Shown: positions 51,052 to 61,500, counted from the first letter of the stretch. The stretch: 64,000 nucleotides of DNA from Haliea salexigens DSM 19537 (GCF_000423125.1 NZ_AUHJ01000002.1:62001-126000), one strand, 5' to 3'. Notes: generated from the letters alone by a model not told the origin. Numbers and translations are program-made.

Positions 51052-53154
51052 ATGGGAGTCGGCGGCAAACTGGATGCCCGGTTCGAGCAGGCGCTCGCGC
51101 TACATCAGGCAGGTGATTTGCAGGAGGCGCAGAAGCGCTACCGGCAGATTCTGCGCAAAAACCCCAGGCACGCGCACGCGGTTCACCTGCTGGGCTTGAT
51201 TGAGCTGCAGTGCGGCCGAGCCGGAGAGGCGGTGCGGCAAATTGACCGGGCAATTGCCATGAATGCCGCCAACCCGGCGTTTCATTCCAACCGGGCCAAT
51301 GCCCTGCAGCAGCTCGGTGAGTGGGAGGCAGCGGTGTCCGGCTACGATGCGGCGCTCAAACTCAAGCCCGACTATGCCGAAGCCGTGTTCAATCGCGCCA
51401 GCGCGCTGCAGAAACTGGGTCAATACGGCGACGCACTCGCCGGGTTCAAACGTGCCGCCGCCATGGCCCCCCGCGATGCCGATATCGTCATTGGCCAGGC
51501 GGCTGTGCTTCAGGCTCTCGGCCGTCACGCGGAGGCACTGGCCGCCGTGGAGCGTGCTCTGTTGCTGAACCCCGGGTCAGCCAGTGTCTGGTGTCATCGC
51601 GGCAATATACTGCACGTTCTGGGCGAACCTGAGGCCGCCGAGTCGAGTTTCGGGCGGGCGCTGGCATTTCAGCCTGATTTGGCCGTGGCGCATGCCAATC
51701 GAGGTCACTTGCATCAGGAAATGGGCGATTTTCCCGCGGCCATCAACGACTACCAACGCGCGCTGGCGGCAGGCACTGCGGGGTCCGAATTCGAGTATCT
51801 GCGCGGCGCCGTGTTGCAGGCGCGCCTCAGCCTCTGTGACTGGGAGGGCATTGAGGAGGACATCGGGAAATTGCTGCGGGATGTGGCAGACGGGCAGCTG
51901 GCGAGTGCGCCGTTTCCACTGCTCACGCTTACCGATGATCCCGGCCTGCAATGCCGTCTCGCCAGCGCGTGGTGCGCGCAGCGCATACGCGCTCGGTCCG
52001 CTGCGGAGTTCCTGCCGCCACCGGGCCCGGGCGAACGTATACGTCTCGGGTATTTCTCGGCGGATTTTCGCGCCCATGCCACGGCCTACTTGATTGCCGG
52101 GCTGTTTGAGGCGCACGACCGCCAGCGTTTTGAACTGATCGCGTTTTCCTACGGGCCGCCCGTGCAGGACGCCATGCGCAACCGCCTGGAGGCGGCGTTT
52201 GATCAGTTCCTGGATGTGCGCGAGCTGGGTGACGAAGGGATTGCCCGTCGCGCCCGCGAACTGGGCGTCGATGTGGCCATCGACCTCAAGGGCTACACCC
52301 GCGACCAGCGCGTGGATATCTTTGCCTGGCGGGCGGCGCCGGTGCAGGTGAGTTACCTTGGCTATCCGGGCACGCTGGGTTGTCCTCATATCGACTATCT
52401 TGTGGCGGATTCCGTGTTGATACCCGCCGCCCTGCGCCCCCACTACACCGAGCGCATCGTCTACATGCCCGAAAGTTACCAGTGCAATGACAGCCAGCGG
52501 CCGGTCGCGCAGGCAACCGCAGCGCGCGAGGACCTGGGCTTGCCAGCGGATGCACTGGTGTTTGCCGCCTTCAATACTCTTTTCAAGCTGACCCCTCAAG
52601 TGTTTCACGCCTGGGTAAGGATTCTCGAGGCCGTTCCGGGGAGTGTGCTCTGGTTGCTCGAAGGCCCCGCCGAGGCAAGGGTCAACCTGCAGCGTGAGGC
52701 GCAGCGCGCCGGGCTCGACCCGTCACGGCTGGTGTTTGCGCCACGGGTGCCGCTGGCGGAACATCTGGCCCGGCACCGCGCTGCCGATCTGTTTCTCGAT
52801 ACATTTCCCTGCAACGCCCACACCACCGCCAGCGATGCCCTGTGGATGGGGCTCCCGCTGGTGACGTGCAGCGGGCAAAGCTTTGCCAGCCGCGTGGCCG
52901 CCAGCCTCCTGCAGGCCGTGGGCCTGCCCGAGCTGATTACCACGGGCATGGACGAGTACACGGCCCTGGCCATCGCGCTGGCAGGCGATGCCCCGCGCCG
53001 CGATCGGCTGCGCACAACACTGGCTGACGCGCGCCACAAGGCCGCCTTGTTCGACGCGACGACCTGCGCGCGTCATCTCGAGCAGGCCTACACACGCATG
53101 GTGGACCTGCGGCGCCGCGGCGCCACGCCAGAGGATATTTACCTTGAGTCGTAA
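51052..53154 (+). CDS. TPR protein with GT41 (SPINDLY/OGT-type) glycosyltransferase domain, copy 1
   Basis: 700 residues. The first 240 hold about seven TPR units (FEQALALHQAGDLQEAQKRYRQILRKNPRHAHAVHLLG ... LALEPRVS-like repeats). The rest is an O-GlcNAc-transferase C-terminal domain: RIRLGYFSADFRAHATAYL, DVAIDLKGYTRDQRVDIFAWRAAPVQVSYLGYPGTLG, then the nucleotide-sugar-binding part with FNTLFKLTP and DLFLDTFPCNAHTTASDALWMGLPLVT. His and Lys residues used by OGT/SPY are in these blocks. It should transfer a sugar (GlcNAc or fucose) to Ser/Thr of proteins. The start has only a weak ribosome site. It overlaps copy 2. Confidence 0.9.
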   Translation: MGVGGKLDARFEQALALHQAGDLQEAQKRYRQILRKNPRHAHAVHLLGLIELQCGRAGEAVRQIDRAIAMNAANPAFHSNRANALQQLGEWEAAVSGYDAALKLKPDYAEAVFNRASALQKLGQYGDALAGFKRAAAMAPRDADIVIGQAAVLQALGRHAEALAAVERALLLNPGSASVWCHRGNILHVLGEPEAAESSFGRALAFQPDLAVAHANRGHLHQEMGDFPAAINDYQRALAAGTAGSEFEYLRGAVLQARLSLCDWEGIEEDIGKLLRDVADGQLASAPFPLLTLTDDPGLQCRLASAWCAQRIRARSAAEFLPPPGPGERIRLGYFSADFRAHATAYLIAGLFEAHDRQRFELIAFSYGPPVQDAMRNRLEAAFDQFLDVRELGDEGIARRARELGVDVAIDLKGYTRDQRVDIFAWRAAPVQVSYLGYPGTLGCPHIDYLVADSVLIPAALRPHYTERIVYMPESYQCNDSQRPVAQATAAREDLGLPADALVFAAFNTLFKLTPQVFHAWVRILEAVPGSVLWLLEGPAEARVNLQREAQRAGLDPSRLVFAPRVPLAEHLARHRAADLFLDTFPCNAHTTASDALWMGLPLVTCSGQSFASRVAASLLQAVGLPELITTGMDEYTALAIALAGDAPRRDRLRTTLADARHKAALFDATTCARHLEQAYTRMVDLRRRGATPEDIYLES

Positions 53155-55201
53155 GAAAGCAAAGGCAGCCCTGCCACCGGCACTTCAGGCCCGCTACCGC
53201 GAGGCAGTGTCGCTGCACCAGGCCGGCCAGCCTGCGCGCGCCAGCGCGCTCTACGCCGAGGTGCTCAAGGTCAGGCCGCGTCACTTCGACAGCCTGCACC
53301 TGCGTGGCGTAGCGGCATTGCAGCTGGGCGATACCGAGCGCGGTATCGGCTGGCTGGAAGCGGCTATCAAAGTCGACGGGAGTGTGGCGCCGGCGCACTT
53401 CAATCTGGGCAATGCGCGCCTCGGTGTGGGCCAGCTGGAGGCCGCCATCGGCTGTTTTGACCGCGCCCTGGCGCTGAAGCCGGATTACGCGCAGGCCTGG
53501 ATCAACCGCGGCAACGCATTACTCGACCTGCGCCGATTGCCGCAGGCGCTGGATAGCTACGACCGCGCGTTGGCGTGCAAGGCGGATTACGTCGATGCCT
53601 GGTACAACCGCGGCAACGCACTGCTTGATCTCGGTCGTCCGGCAGATGCGCTGGCGAGCTATGACCGTGCGCTGGCTCTGGATGCGGGCCACAGCCAGGC
53701 CTGGTGCAATCGTGGTAAAGCGCTCGCCGACCGGCAGGCGTTGAGCGCCGCGGCGGAAAGCTATGCCCGTGCGCTGGCCCTGCGGCCCGGCTATCCTTTC
53801 CTTTTTGGCACCTGGTTACACACCTGCATGAAAGTGTGCGACTGGGCCGCATATACCGAGAGCGCCGCGCGCCTGCAGCAGGGTATTGTGGCGGGTGACG
53901 CAGTGTCACCCCCTTTTCCCGTCCTGGCCGTGCTCGACTCACCCGCGCTGCAACAGCAGGCGGCGGCGTGTTACGCGCAGGCACGCTACCCGCGCTCTGC
54001 CGCGCTGGGTGAGTTTTCGGCGCCTGCTCCTGATGGGCGCATACGCGTGGGCTACTACTCTGCGGATTTTCGCGAACACGCCACCACGCATCTGTTGCTG
54101 GAGACGCTGGAGTCTCACGATGCGGCGCGTTTCGAGTGCTACGGCTTCGGGTTTGGCCCCGTCGCCACGGACGCCATGAGCGAACGAATTACCGGGGCGT
54201 TCCACCGTTTCATTGATGTCAACGACATGACCGACCTGCAGGTGGCGGCGCTTTCGCGAGAGTGGGGCATTGATATCGCCGTGGACCTCAAGGGCTATAC
54301 CCGCGACTCCCGTCCCGGGCTCTTCGCAGCGGGATGCGCGCCCGTGCAGGTAAACTACCTCGGTTACCCCGGTACCATGGCGTCGGGTTATCACGACTAC
54401 ATTCTCGCTGATGCAACGGTTATTCCCCCGGCTCACCGTGCCTGGTATACCGAACAGGTTGTCTACCTCCCAGGCTGCTATCAGGCCAACGACTCCCGCC
54501 GCGCGCTGGTGGCTGATACGGCTGACCGCATGGCGCAGGGGCTGCCGCAACACGGTTTTGTATTCTGTTGTTTTAACAACAACTACAAGATACTGCCGAC
54601 CACTTTTGCCTGCTGGATGCGCATCCTGCAGGCGGTGGAGGGCAGTGTGTTGTGGTTGCTCGAGGACAACAGCGCGGCCTCTGCACAGCTGCGAGAGGCC
54701 GCGCATGGTCATGGCGTGGACCCGGAGCGGCTGGTGTTCGCACCACGAACAGATCCCGCTGCACATTTGGCGCGCCACGGCGCTGCGGACCTGTTTCTCG
54801 ATACCTGGCCCTGCAACGCACACACCACGGCCAGCGATGCGCTCTGGGCCGGACTGCCCCTGCTGACCTTGCAGGGTGAGTCATTTGCCGGGCGCGTAGC
54901 AGCCAGCTTGCTGCGCGCGCTGCAACTGCCGGAATTGATCGCCACGACCGTGGAGGATTACGAACAGTGCGCCATTGCCATGGCCGGCAATCCCGCCGGC
55001 CTCGCCCGCTTACGCGAGCGACTGATCAGTCAGAAGGGCCAGAGCGCGCTGTTTGACGGGCGCGCCATGGCACGCAATCTGGAAGCAGCCTATGGTGCGA
55101 TGTATGAACGCCACCGCGCCGGGCTTGCGCCAACGCCTCTGGCGGTAGACGCGCAGGGGCACTGTGAGCCCGTGGCTGGGGGCGCCGATGCCAATGCATG
55201 A
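53144..55201 (+). CDS. TPR protein with GT41 glycosyltransferase domain, copy 2
   Basis: 685 residues from a TTG preceded by GAGGA, inside the last codons of copy 1 (11-base overlap). Six or so TPR units (about 15-215) are followed by the same GT41 blocks as copy 1: RIRVGYYSADFREHATTHL, DIAVDLKGYTRDSRPGLFAAGCAPVQVNYLGYPGTMAS, FNNNYKILP and DLFLDTWPCNAHTTASDALWAGLPLLT. Clearly a tandem duplicate, but diverged in the acceptor-side loops and TPR surface, so it may modify a different target or act as a heterodimer with copy 1. The tadA frame overlaps its end. Confidence 0.9.
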   Translation: MSRKKAKAALPPALQARYREAVSLHQAGQPARASALYAEVLKVRPRHFDSLHLRGVAALQLGDTERGIGWLEAAIKVDGSVAPAHFNLGNARLGVGQLEAAIGCFDRALALKPDYAQAWINRGNALLDLRRLPQALDSYDRALACKADYVDAWYNRGNALLDLGRPADALASYDRALALDAGHSQAWCNRGKALADRQALSAAAESYARALALRPGYPFLFGTWLHTCMKVCDWAAYTESAARLQQGIVAGDAVSPPFPVLAVLDSPALQQQAAACYAQARYPRSAALGEFSAPAPDGRIRVGYYSADFREHATTHLLLETLESHDAARFECYGFGFGPVATDAMSERITGAFHRFIDVNDMTDLQVAALSREWGIDIAVDLKGYTRDSRPGLFAAGCAPVQVNYLGYPGTMASGYHDYILADATVIPPAHRAWYTEQVVYLPGCYQANDSRRALVADTADRMAQGLPQHGFVFCCFNNNYKILPTTFACWMRILQAVEGSVLWLLEDNSAASAQLREAAHGHGVDPERLVFAPRTDPAAHLARHGAADLFLDTWPCNAHTTASDALWAGLPLLTLQGESFAGRVAASLLRALQLPELIATTVEDYEQCAIAMAGNPAGLARLRERLISQKGQSALFDGRAMARNLEAAYGAMYERHRAGLAPTPLAVDAQGHCEPVAGGADANA

Positions 55202-55646
55202 ACATCAGCACTGGATGGAGCAGGCGCTGTTACTGGCGGATCGCGCTGCGGAGAAGGGCGAGGTGCCCGTGGGCGCGCTGGTTGTGCGCGACGGACACGT
55301 CCTCGGGCGCGGCTGGAACCGCGTGATTGGCGATGCTGACCCCACCGCCCACGCGGAAATTATTGCCCTGCGCGACGCGGCAGGCACCGAGGGCAACTAC
55401 CGTCTGCCGGGCGCGACGCTCTACGTCACGCTGGAACCCTGCAGCATGTGCGCCGGTGCGCTGGTGCATGCGCGCATTGCGTTGCTGGTGTTTGCCGCCC
55501 GCGAGCCACGAGCCGGTGTTGTCTGTAGCCAGTGTGCGCTGCTGGAGTCACCCTGGTACAACCACCGGGTGACCTGGGAGGAGGGTGTGCTCGCCGAGGA
55601 GTCCAGCCGTCGTCTACAGGCGTTTTTCCGCGCCCGGCGCTCATAG
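55188..55646 (+). CDS. tadA: tRNA-specific adenosine deaminase TadA
   Basis: 152 residues. Zinc-site motifs HAEIIALRDAA (proton-shuttling Glu) and PCSMCAGALVHARI are intact. It deaminates A34 to inosine in tRNA-Arg(ACG), an essential step in most bacteria. ATGs at 55188 and 55194 are both possible, within the last codons of the glycosyltransferase; neither has a textbook ribosome site, so coupling to that gene is likely. Its stop overlaps the convergent mltF stop by six bases, as part of the conserved tadA-mltF-purL neighbourhood. Confidence 0.94.
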   Translation: MPMHEHQHWMEQALLLADRAAEKGEVPVGALVVRDGHVLGRGWNRVIGDADPTAHAEIIALRDAAGTEGNYRLPGATLYVTLEPCSMCAGALVHARIALLVFAAREPRAGVVCSQCALLESPWYNHRVTWEEGVLAEESSRRLQAFFRARRS

Positions 55647-57074
55647 CGCCAGAAAACGCTCCCCGCGCAACGCCGTCGGCAGGAAGTTCATCGGGTCCAG
55701 CGGCTGACCAGGCTGGTTGGCCGACATGTCTTTCCACTGCAGGATACTGTAGTAGTGGCGGATATTCTGCACGAAGCTCGCCGCTTCGCCGCCCCGCGCA
55801 TAGCCGTAGCGCGTGGTGCGATAGTGCTCGCGCTTCTGCAGCAGGGGCAGGGTCTCGAGCACATCACTCCACAGATGCGGATCGCCGCCGCGTTGCTCGG
55901 TGAGCACTCTCGCGTCTTCCAGATGCGCGAGGCCGATATTATAGGCGGCCAGAGCGAGCCAGGTGCGGTCGGGTTCGCTGATGTCTGCGGGCAGGCGTCG
56001 GCGGATATTTTTCAGGTAGCGCGCTCCGCCGCGCAGGCTCTGTAGCGGGTCCAGCCGGTCCTTCACGCCCATTTCCCGCGCCGTCGGGCGGGTGAGCATC
56101 ATCATGCCGCGCACACCCGTCGGTGACGTAGCCTCCGGGTCCCAGTGCGACTCCTGATAGGCGATCGCCGCCAGCAGGTGCCAGTCGAGCTTGTACTCTT
56201 CGGCTACCTGTCGAATCAGGTCCGCATAGGCGGGCAACTTGCTGCGGATATTGCGTGCGAACACGTGTGACCCCACACGAGACAGCACGGTGTTGTGCCC
56301 GAAATGCTGCTCGCGCAGTTGCTCCAGGCGTCCATCCTCCTGTAACTCGGCCAGAAAGGCATCGGCGCGGTCAACCAGGGCGTTGTAGTCATCACCCGGT
56401 GGGAAGTACCACACCATGTCCTGTTCGCTGCCAAGGTTGAAGGCGACATCCAGGCGCGAGTACAGGCTTTGCTGCATGCGGAACTCGTTGGAGTCGATGA
56501 CCGCAATGTCTGCCGAGCCGCTGTCGACCCGCTCCAGCAGTTCCATGGTGTCGGCACCGCGCACGGCTTCCCAGCTCAGTTCGGGCCAGGCCGCCGACTG
56601 CAGGTCACGCAGGGTCTGTTCGTGGCTGCTGCCGGCGAGCACGATCAGGTGCAGTCCCTCGATATCGTCCAGTCCCGACGGTTTGCGCTTGCCCGTGCGG
56701 TACACCACCCGGGGCACCAGGCTGGCGTAGGGCATGGAGTGATTGAACTGTGCACTGCGCGCGTCGGTAAGGCTGAGGCCGGCAGCGGCGATGTGGGCTT
56801 CACGGCGCTGCAAGCGGCGAAAAATGCCACTCAGGCTATAGGCGGTATCCATCTGCAGGCTGACTCCGAGTTCATCGGCGAACAGCTGGGCCAGGTCGTG
56901 CTCAAATCCGGCGGCGCCTCCCTTGTCGAGGTAGAACGTGGTGGGGCTGTTGCGGCTCACCACGACCAGCTCGCCATCGACAAGCACCTGTCGCAGCGCG
57001 TCGCCGCGCGAGCAGCCGGCGAGCAGGGCGAGGGCGACGAGGCCCATGAGCAACAGGGGTCGGTGCGGGGTCAT
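55641..57074 (-). CDS. mltF: Membrane-bound lytic murein transglycosylase F
   Basis: 477 residues. Signal peptide with lipobox LLAGC puts it on the outer membrane as a lipoprotein. Residues about 30-265 are a periplasmic-binding-protein-like domain (GELVVVSRNSPTTFYLDKGGAAGFEHDLAQLF); about 285-450 are the transglycosylase (SLT) domain with catalytic Glu in AIAYQESHWDP and the GVRGMMMLT and LALAAYNIG motifs. It cleaves glycan strands forming 1,6-anhydro ends. Gene order with tadA and purL matches E. coli. Length is near the E. coli enzyme (518 aa). Confidence 0.94.
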   Translation of the reverse strand: MTPHRPLLLMGLVALALLAGCSRGDALRQVLVDGELVVVSRNSPTTFYLDKGGAAGFEHDLAQLFADELGVSLQMDTAYSLSGIFRRLQRREAHIAAAGLSLTDARSAQFNHSMPYASLVPRVVYRTGKRKPSGLDDIEGLHLIVLAGSSHEQTLRDLQSAAWPELSWEAVRGADTMELLERVDSGSADIAVIDSNEFRMQQSLYSRLDVAFNLGSEQDMVWYFPPGDDYNALVDRADAFLAELQEDGRLEQLREQHFGHNTVLSRVGSHVFARNIRSKLPAYADLIRQVAEEYKLDWHLLAAIAYQESHWDPEATSPTGVRGMMMLTRPTAREMGVKDRLDPLQSLRGGARYLKNIRRRLPADISEPDRTWLALAAYNIGLAHLEDARVLTEQRGGDPHLWSDVLETLPLLQKREHYRTTRYGYARGGEAASFVQNIRHYYSILQWKDMSANQPGQPLDPMNFLPTALRGERFLAL

Positions 57075-57245
57075 GGCTGGATTCTAGCGCCATGTTGGCC
57101 GGGCGAATAGCGCCGGGAAACTCTACAAAGCATAGACATGGGTCGGATCCGGGGTGACTGCGGGGCTTTATCACTCATTCAGGGTATTTGAACCCGGCGG
57201 CTTCAGGGTAATCTAGGGGAAATTCGAAGAAGTCGGAGAAACGCC

Positions 57246-58433
57246 ATGACCCTGCCCGCTACCCCGCTGACCCACCGCCCGCCACTGCGTGCCCAGGATA
57301 TCTACGACCGTGTGCTGGCGCTGGGCGATATGCTGCGTAAAAACGCTCCGCAGGCGCGCGAGCAACGGATGGTGCCGCAAGAGAATATCGACGCCCTGCG
57401 CGACGCGGGCTTTTTCCTCGCCTTGCAGCCGCGCAAGTGGGGCGGTCACGAAGTGGACCCGCAGGACTTTTTCCGCATGCACCTGGCGATTGCCGAGAAT
57501 TGCATGTCCACGGCCTGGGCGTCCGGTATTGTTGCGGTGCACGCGTTCCAGATCGCGCTGATGGATGAACGTGCCCAGACCGATGTCTGGGGCGAGGACG
57601 TACATGTGCGCGCGTCGTCATCCTACGCCCCCATGGGCAAGGTCACCGCCGTGGACGGGGGCTTCCGCTTCAGCGGTCGCTGGGGCTGGAGCAGTGGCAG
57701 TGACCACTGCACCTGGGCGCTGCTGGGTGGCATCGATCCTGAAGGGGGCTTCCGTACCTTCCTGGTGCCGCGTACTGACTATCGCATCGAAGACACCTGG
57801 CACGTGATGGGCCTGCAGGGCACGGGCTCCAAGGATATCGTGGTGGAGGATGCGTTTGTGCCCGAGTACCGCACACACAAGGCGGTGGATGGCTTCCTCG
57901 GCACCAACCCCGGTGTCAATGCGGACAGCGCGCCATTGTATCGTCTGCCCTGGGCCCAGCTGTTTGTGCGTGTGGTCTCCACACCGGCGATCGGCGCAGC
58001 CCGCGACGCGCTCGACCTGTATCGTCAGATGGTGGTGGGCAAGGCCAGCGGTGACGTGACCAAGCTCGCCGCAGACACCGGCACCCAGGAACGGATTGCC
58101 GCCGCAATCACCAGCATCGATGAAATGGAGGCGATCCTGTTCCGCAACTTCGATCGCATGATGGCCCAGGTGACAGCCGGGGAGGAAGTGCCGGTGTTGG
58201 AGCGCATCAAGTACCGTTATCAGGCATCGCTGGTTATCGAGCGCTGTATGGCCGTGATCGACAGCCTGTTTTCCTCGGCTGGTGGCAGCTCGGTGTTCCT
58301 CGGCAGTGAAATCCAGCAACGCTTCCTCGATATCCACACCGCGCGGGCCCACGTGGCCAACAACCCCACGTCGTTCGGCCGCAATCTTGGCGCCGTACTG
58401 CTGGGTGCCGACAGCACGGACTTCTTCGTCTAG
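57246..58433 (+). CDS. Acyl-CoA-dehydrogenase-fold flavin monooxygenase (HsaA/HpaH-like group D)
   Basis: 395 residues. The fold is that of acyl-CoA dehydrogenases (N-terminal helices, mid beta domain GGFRFSGRWGWSSGSDHCTWALLGG, C-terminal helices), but GMTW-type dehydrogenase residues are replaced by those of the flavin-dependent monooxygenases: WHVMGLQGTGSKDIVVEDAFVPEYRTH. Such oxygenases work with a separate flavin reductase to hydroxylate aromatics (for example HsaA in steroid degradation). No reductase is adjacent. A good GGAG site precedes the ATG. It lies between mltF and purL, where E. coli has no gene. Confidence 0.87.
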   Translation: MTLPATPLTHRPPLRAQDIYDRVLALGDMLRKNAPQAREQRMVPQENIDALRDAGFFLALQPRKWGGHEVDPQDFFRMHLAIAENCMSTAWASGIVAVHAFQIALMDERAQTDVWGEDVHVRASSSYAPMGKVTAVDGGFRFSGRWGWSSGSDHCTWALLGGIDPEGGFRTFLVPRTDYRIEDTWHVMGLQGTGSKDIVVEDAFVPEYRTHKAVDGFLGTNPGVNADSAPLYRLPWAQLFVRVVSTPAIGAARDALDLYRQMVVGKASGDVTKLAADTGTQERIAAAITSIDEMEAILFRNFDRMMAQVTAGEEVPVLERIKYRYQASLVIERCMAVIDSLFSSAGGSSVFLGSEIQQRFLDIHTARAHVANNPTSFGRNLGAVLLGADSTDFFV

Positions 58434-58450
58434 CGGGCGTCGGCACTGGC

Positions 58451-58492
58451 GCAGGGAGTGAATTTACCCGCCGATTGGCGGTGACTCCCTGC
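58451..58492. terminator. Nested hairpin after the flavin monooxygenase
   Basis: GCAGGGAGT (58451-58459) pairs perfectly with ACTCCCTGC (58484-58492); inside, CCGCC pairs with GGCGG around GATT. It follows the stop by 17 bases. No T run follows, so it may be a weak or factor-assisted terminator, and its right arm overlaps the proposed purL -35 region. Confidence 0.55.
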
Positions 58493-58550
58493 GGGCTAAT
58501 CCCGTACAATGGCGGGCTTTCAGAAAGCCTCTCCCGGAGCCCGCCCCAGC
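58481..58550 (+). promoter_or_regulatory. Proposed purL promoter and structured leader
   Basis: TACAAT at 58505-58510 is a near-consensus -10; GTGACT at 58481-58486 could be a weak -35 at 18 bases. The leader can fold in two mutually exclusive ways: GGCTTT-CAG-AAAGCC (58515-58529), or GGCGGGCT (58511-58518) with AGCCCGCC (58538-58545), the latter ending five bases before the ATG. Confidence 0.45.
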
Positions 58551-61500
58551 ATGCTGATATTGCGTGGAACCTCGGCCCTGTCCCCTTTCCGCCGGGACAA
58601 GCTGACGCAGAAACTAGCCGCCATCGACCCTGCCATTCGCCTGCATGGCGGTTACTTTGTCCACTTCGCACAGCTTGGCGATGAGCTTTCCCCTGAACGT
58701 GAAGCACTGCTGAAACAACTACTCGGTGAGGTGCCGGAAACCCCTGCGGCGCCGCAACAGGGCGAGTTGCTGCTGGTGGTGCCCCGCCCGGGAACCATTT
58801 CACCCTGGTCGAGCAAGGCCACGGACATTGCCCACAATTGCGGCTTTGCCGAGCTGCGCCGGCTGGAGCGCGGTGTTGCCTGGTACCTGACCCTGCCGGC
58901 GGGGTTGCCGGCGGCCAGCCACACTGCGGTGCAGGCATTGCTGCACGACCGCATGACGGAAAGCGTGCTGCCCAGCCTGGAGGCGGCCAGCGCCCTGTTC
59001 CGCGAGCAGTCGCCGGCCGCGTTGTCAACGGTGGATATCCTGCAGGGTGGCCGCGCAGCGCTGGAGACCGCCGATGCCAACCTCGGGCTCGCCCTCGCGG
59101 ATGACGAAATCGACTATCTGGTACAGGCGTTTACCGGCCTAGGCCGCAACCCCAGTGATGTCGAGCTGATGATGTTTGCGCAGGCCAACTCCGAGCACTG
59201 TCGCCACAAGATCTTCAATGCCAGCTGGACGATTGACGGGGTAGAGCAGGATCACTCGCTGTTCGGCATGATTCGCAATACCTATGCCTGCGGCGGCGAG
59301 GGCGTACTTTCCGCCTATTCCGATAACGCCGCGGTCGTGGCCGGCCATCACGCGGGGCGCTTCTACCCGGACCCGCAAACGGCGGAATACGGTTTTTCCC
59401 AGGAACCTGTGCACCTCCTGATGAAGGTGGAGACGCACAATCACCCCACAGCGATTGCACCGTTCCCGGGCGCCGGCACTGGCGCCGGTGGCGAAATTCG
59501 CGACGAAGGCGCGGTGGGGCGCGGATCCAAGCCGAAGGTAGGGCTGACCGGTTTTTCCGTGTCCAACCTGCAAATCCCGGGGTATATCCAGCCCTGGGAG
59601 TCGGATTACGGCAAACCCACGCGCATTGTGTCAGCGCTGGACATCATGCTGGAAGGCCCCATCGGTGGCGCCGCCTTCAACAATGAATTCGGCCGTCCCA
59701 ATCTCTGCGGCTACTTTCGCAGCTTCGAGCTGGATGTGCCCGGTGTGTCCGGCGTTGAGCGGCGCGGATACCACAAGCCCATCATGATCGCGGGTGGCTA
59801 CGGCAACATCCGGGAAGAGCACGTGCAGAAGGGTGACTTCGCCCCCGGAGCGCAACTGATTGTGCTCGGCGGCCCGGCCATGCTGATTGGTCTGGGTGGC
59901 GGCGCAGCTTCCTCCATGGCCAGCGGTGCCAGTGCAGAGGACCTCGACTTCGCTTCGGTACAGCGCCAGAACCCGGAAATGGAGCGCCGCTGTCAGGAAG
60001 TGATCGACCGTTGCTGGCAGCTGGGCGCTGAAAACCCGATCGCCTTTATCCACGATGTGGGGGCAGGCGGCCTGTCCAACGCGCTGCCCGAGCTGGTCAA
60101 GGATGGCGGCCGCGGTGGCCGCTTTGCGCTGCGCAACGTGCCCAACGATGAGCCCGGCATGGCGCCACTCGAGATCTGGAGTAACGAGTCACAGGAGCGC
60201 TACGTACTGGCGGTTGAGCCGGCACAGCTGCAGCGCTTTGAGGATATCTGCCGGCGCGAGCGCTGCCCCTATGCGGTGGTTGGTGAGGCCACGGCGGAGC
60301 AACACCTGACGCTGGAAGACAGCCATTTCGGCAATGCGCCGGTGGATCTGCCCATGTCTGTACTCTTTGGCAAACCGCCGAAAATGCAGCGCGAGGTGAC
60401 CCGACACCCGTTGTCGCTGCCGCCCCTGACCCTGGATATGCCCGTGCGCGAAGCGGTGGAGCGTGTGCTGCAACTGCCGGCGGTGGCGAGTAAACAGTTC
60501 CTCATTACCATTGGCGACCGCACAGTGACCGGTATGGTGGCGCGCGATCAGATGGTGGGCCCCTGGCAGGTGCCCGTGGCGGACTGCGCGGTCACGACGG
60601 TGTCCTATGACAGCGTGTTGGGCGAAGCCATGGCCATGGGCGAACGCAGCCCGCTGGCACTGGTGGACGGGCCGGCGTCCGGACGCATGGCGATCGCTGA
60701 AGCCATCACCAACCTGTGTGCGGCGCCCGTGGCGGCACTGGCGGATATCCGTCTCTCCGCCAACTGGATGTGTGCTGCCGGTTACGGTCGTGAAGACGAA
60801 GTGCTGTTCGACACGGTGCGCGCCGTGGGTATGGAGCTGTGCCCCGCACTGGGTATTACGATCCCGGTGGGCAAGGACTCGATGTCCATGCGCACCACCT
60901 GGCAGGCGGACGGCGAGCAGCGCGCAGTCACGGCGCCGGTGTCACTGGTGGTGTCCGCTTTTGCGCCGGTCACTGACGTGCGTCTTGCCCTGACCCCGGA
61001 ATTGTCGACCGACGCCGATGCTGAACTGTGGCTGCTGGACCTGGGCCGCGGTGCGGGCCGTCTCGGAGGGTCCGCGCTGGCACAGGTCTACGGCCAGGTG
61101 GGTGAGGATGTTCCGGACATCGACCGGCCCGCGGATCTGGCGGCGTTTTTTGCGCTGGTGCAGGCGTTGCTGCAGGCCGGCAAACTGCTCGCCTATCACG
61201 ATCGCTCTGACGGCGGTCTTCTCACCACGGTGCTGGAAATGGCCTTTGCGGGCCGCTGCGGCCTGGAGCTGGACCTCGCGTTCCTTGCCGGCACGCCGCT
61301 GCAGCAGTTGTTTGCCGAAGAGGCGGGCGCTGTGCTGCAGGTTGCGGCCGGGCACGTGGCGGCGCTGCGCAAGCAGGCTGCAGCGCTGGGCCTGGCGGAT
61401 TGCCTGTTCCCGCTGGGGCGCGCGGTGCCGGGCGAGCGGGTGGTGATACGTTCCGCGGGGGATGTGGTGCTGGATGATCAGCGCAGCCGTCTGCAGGCGG

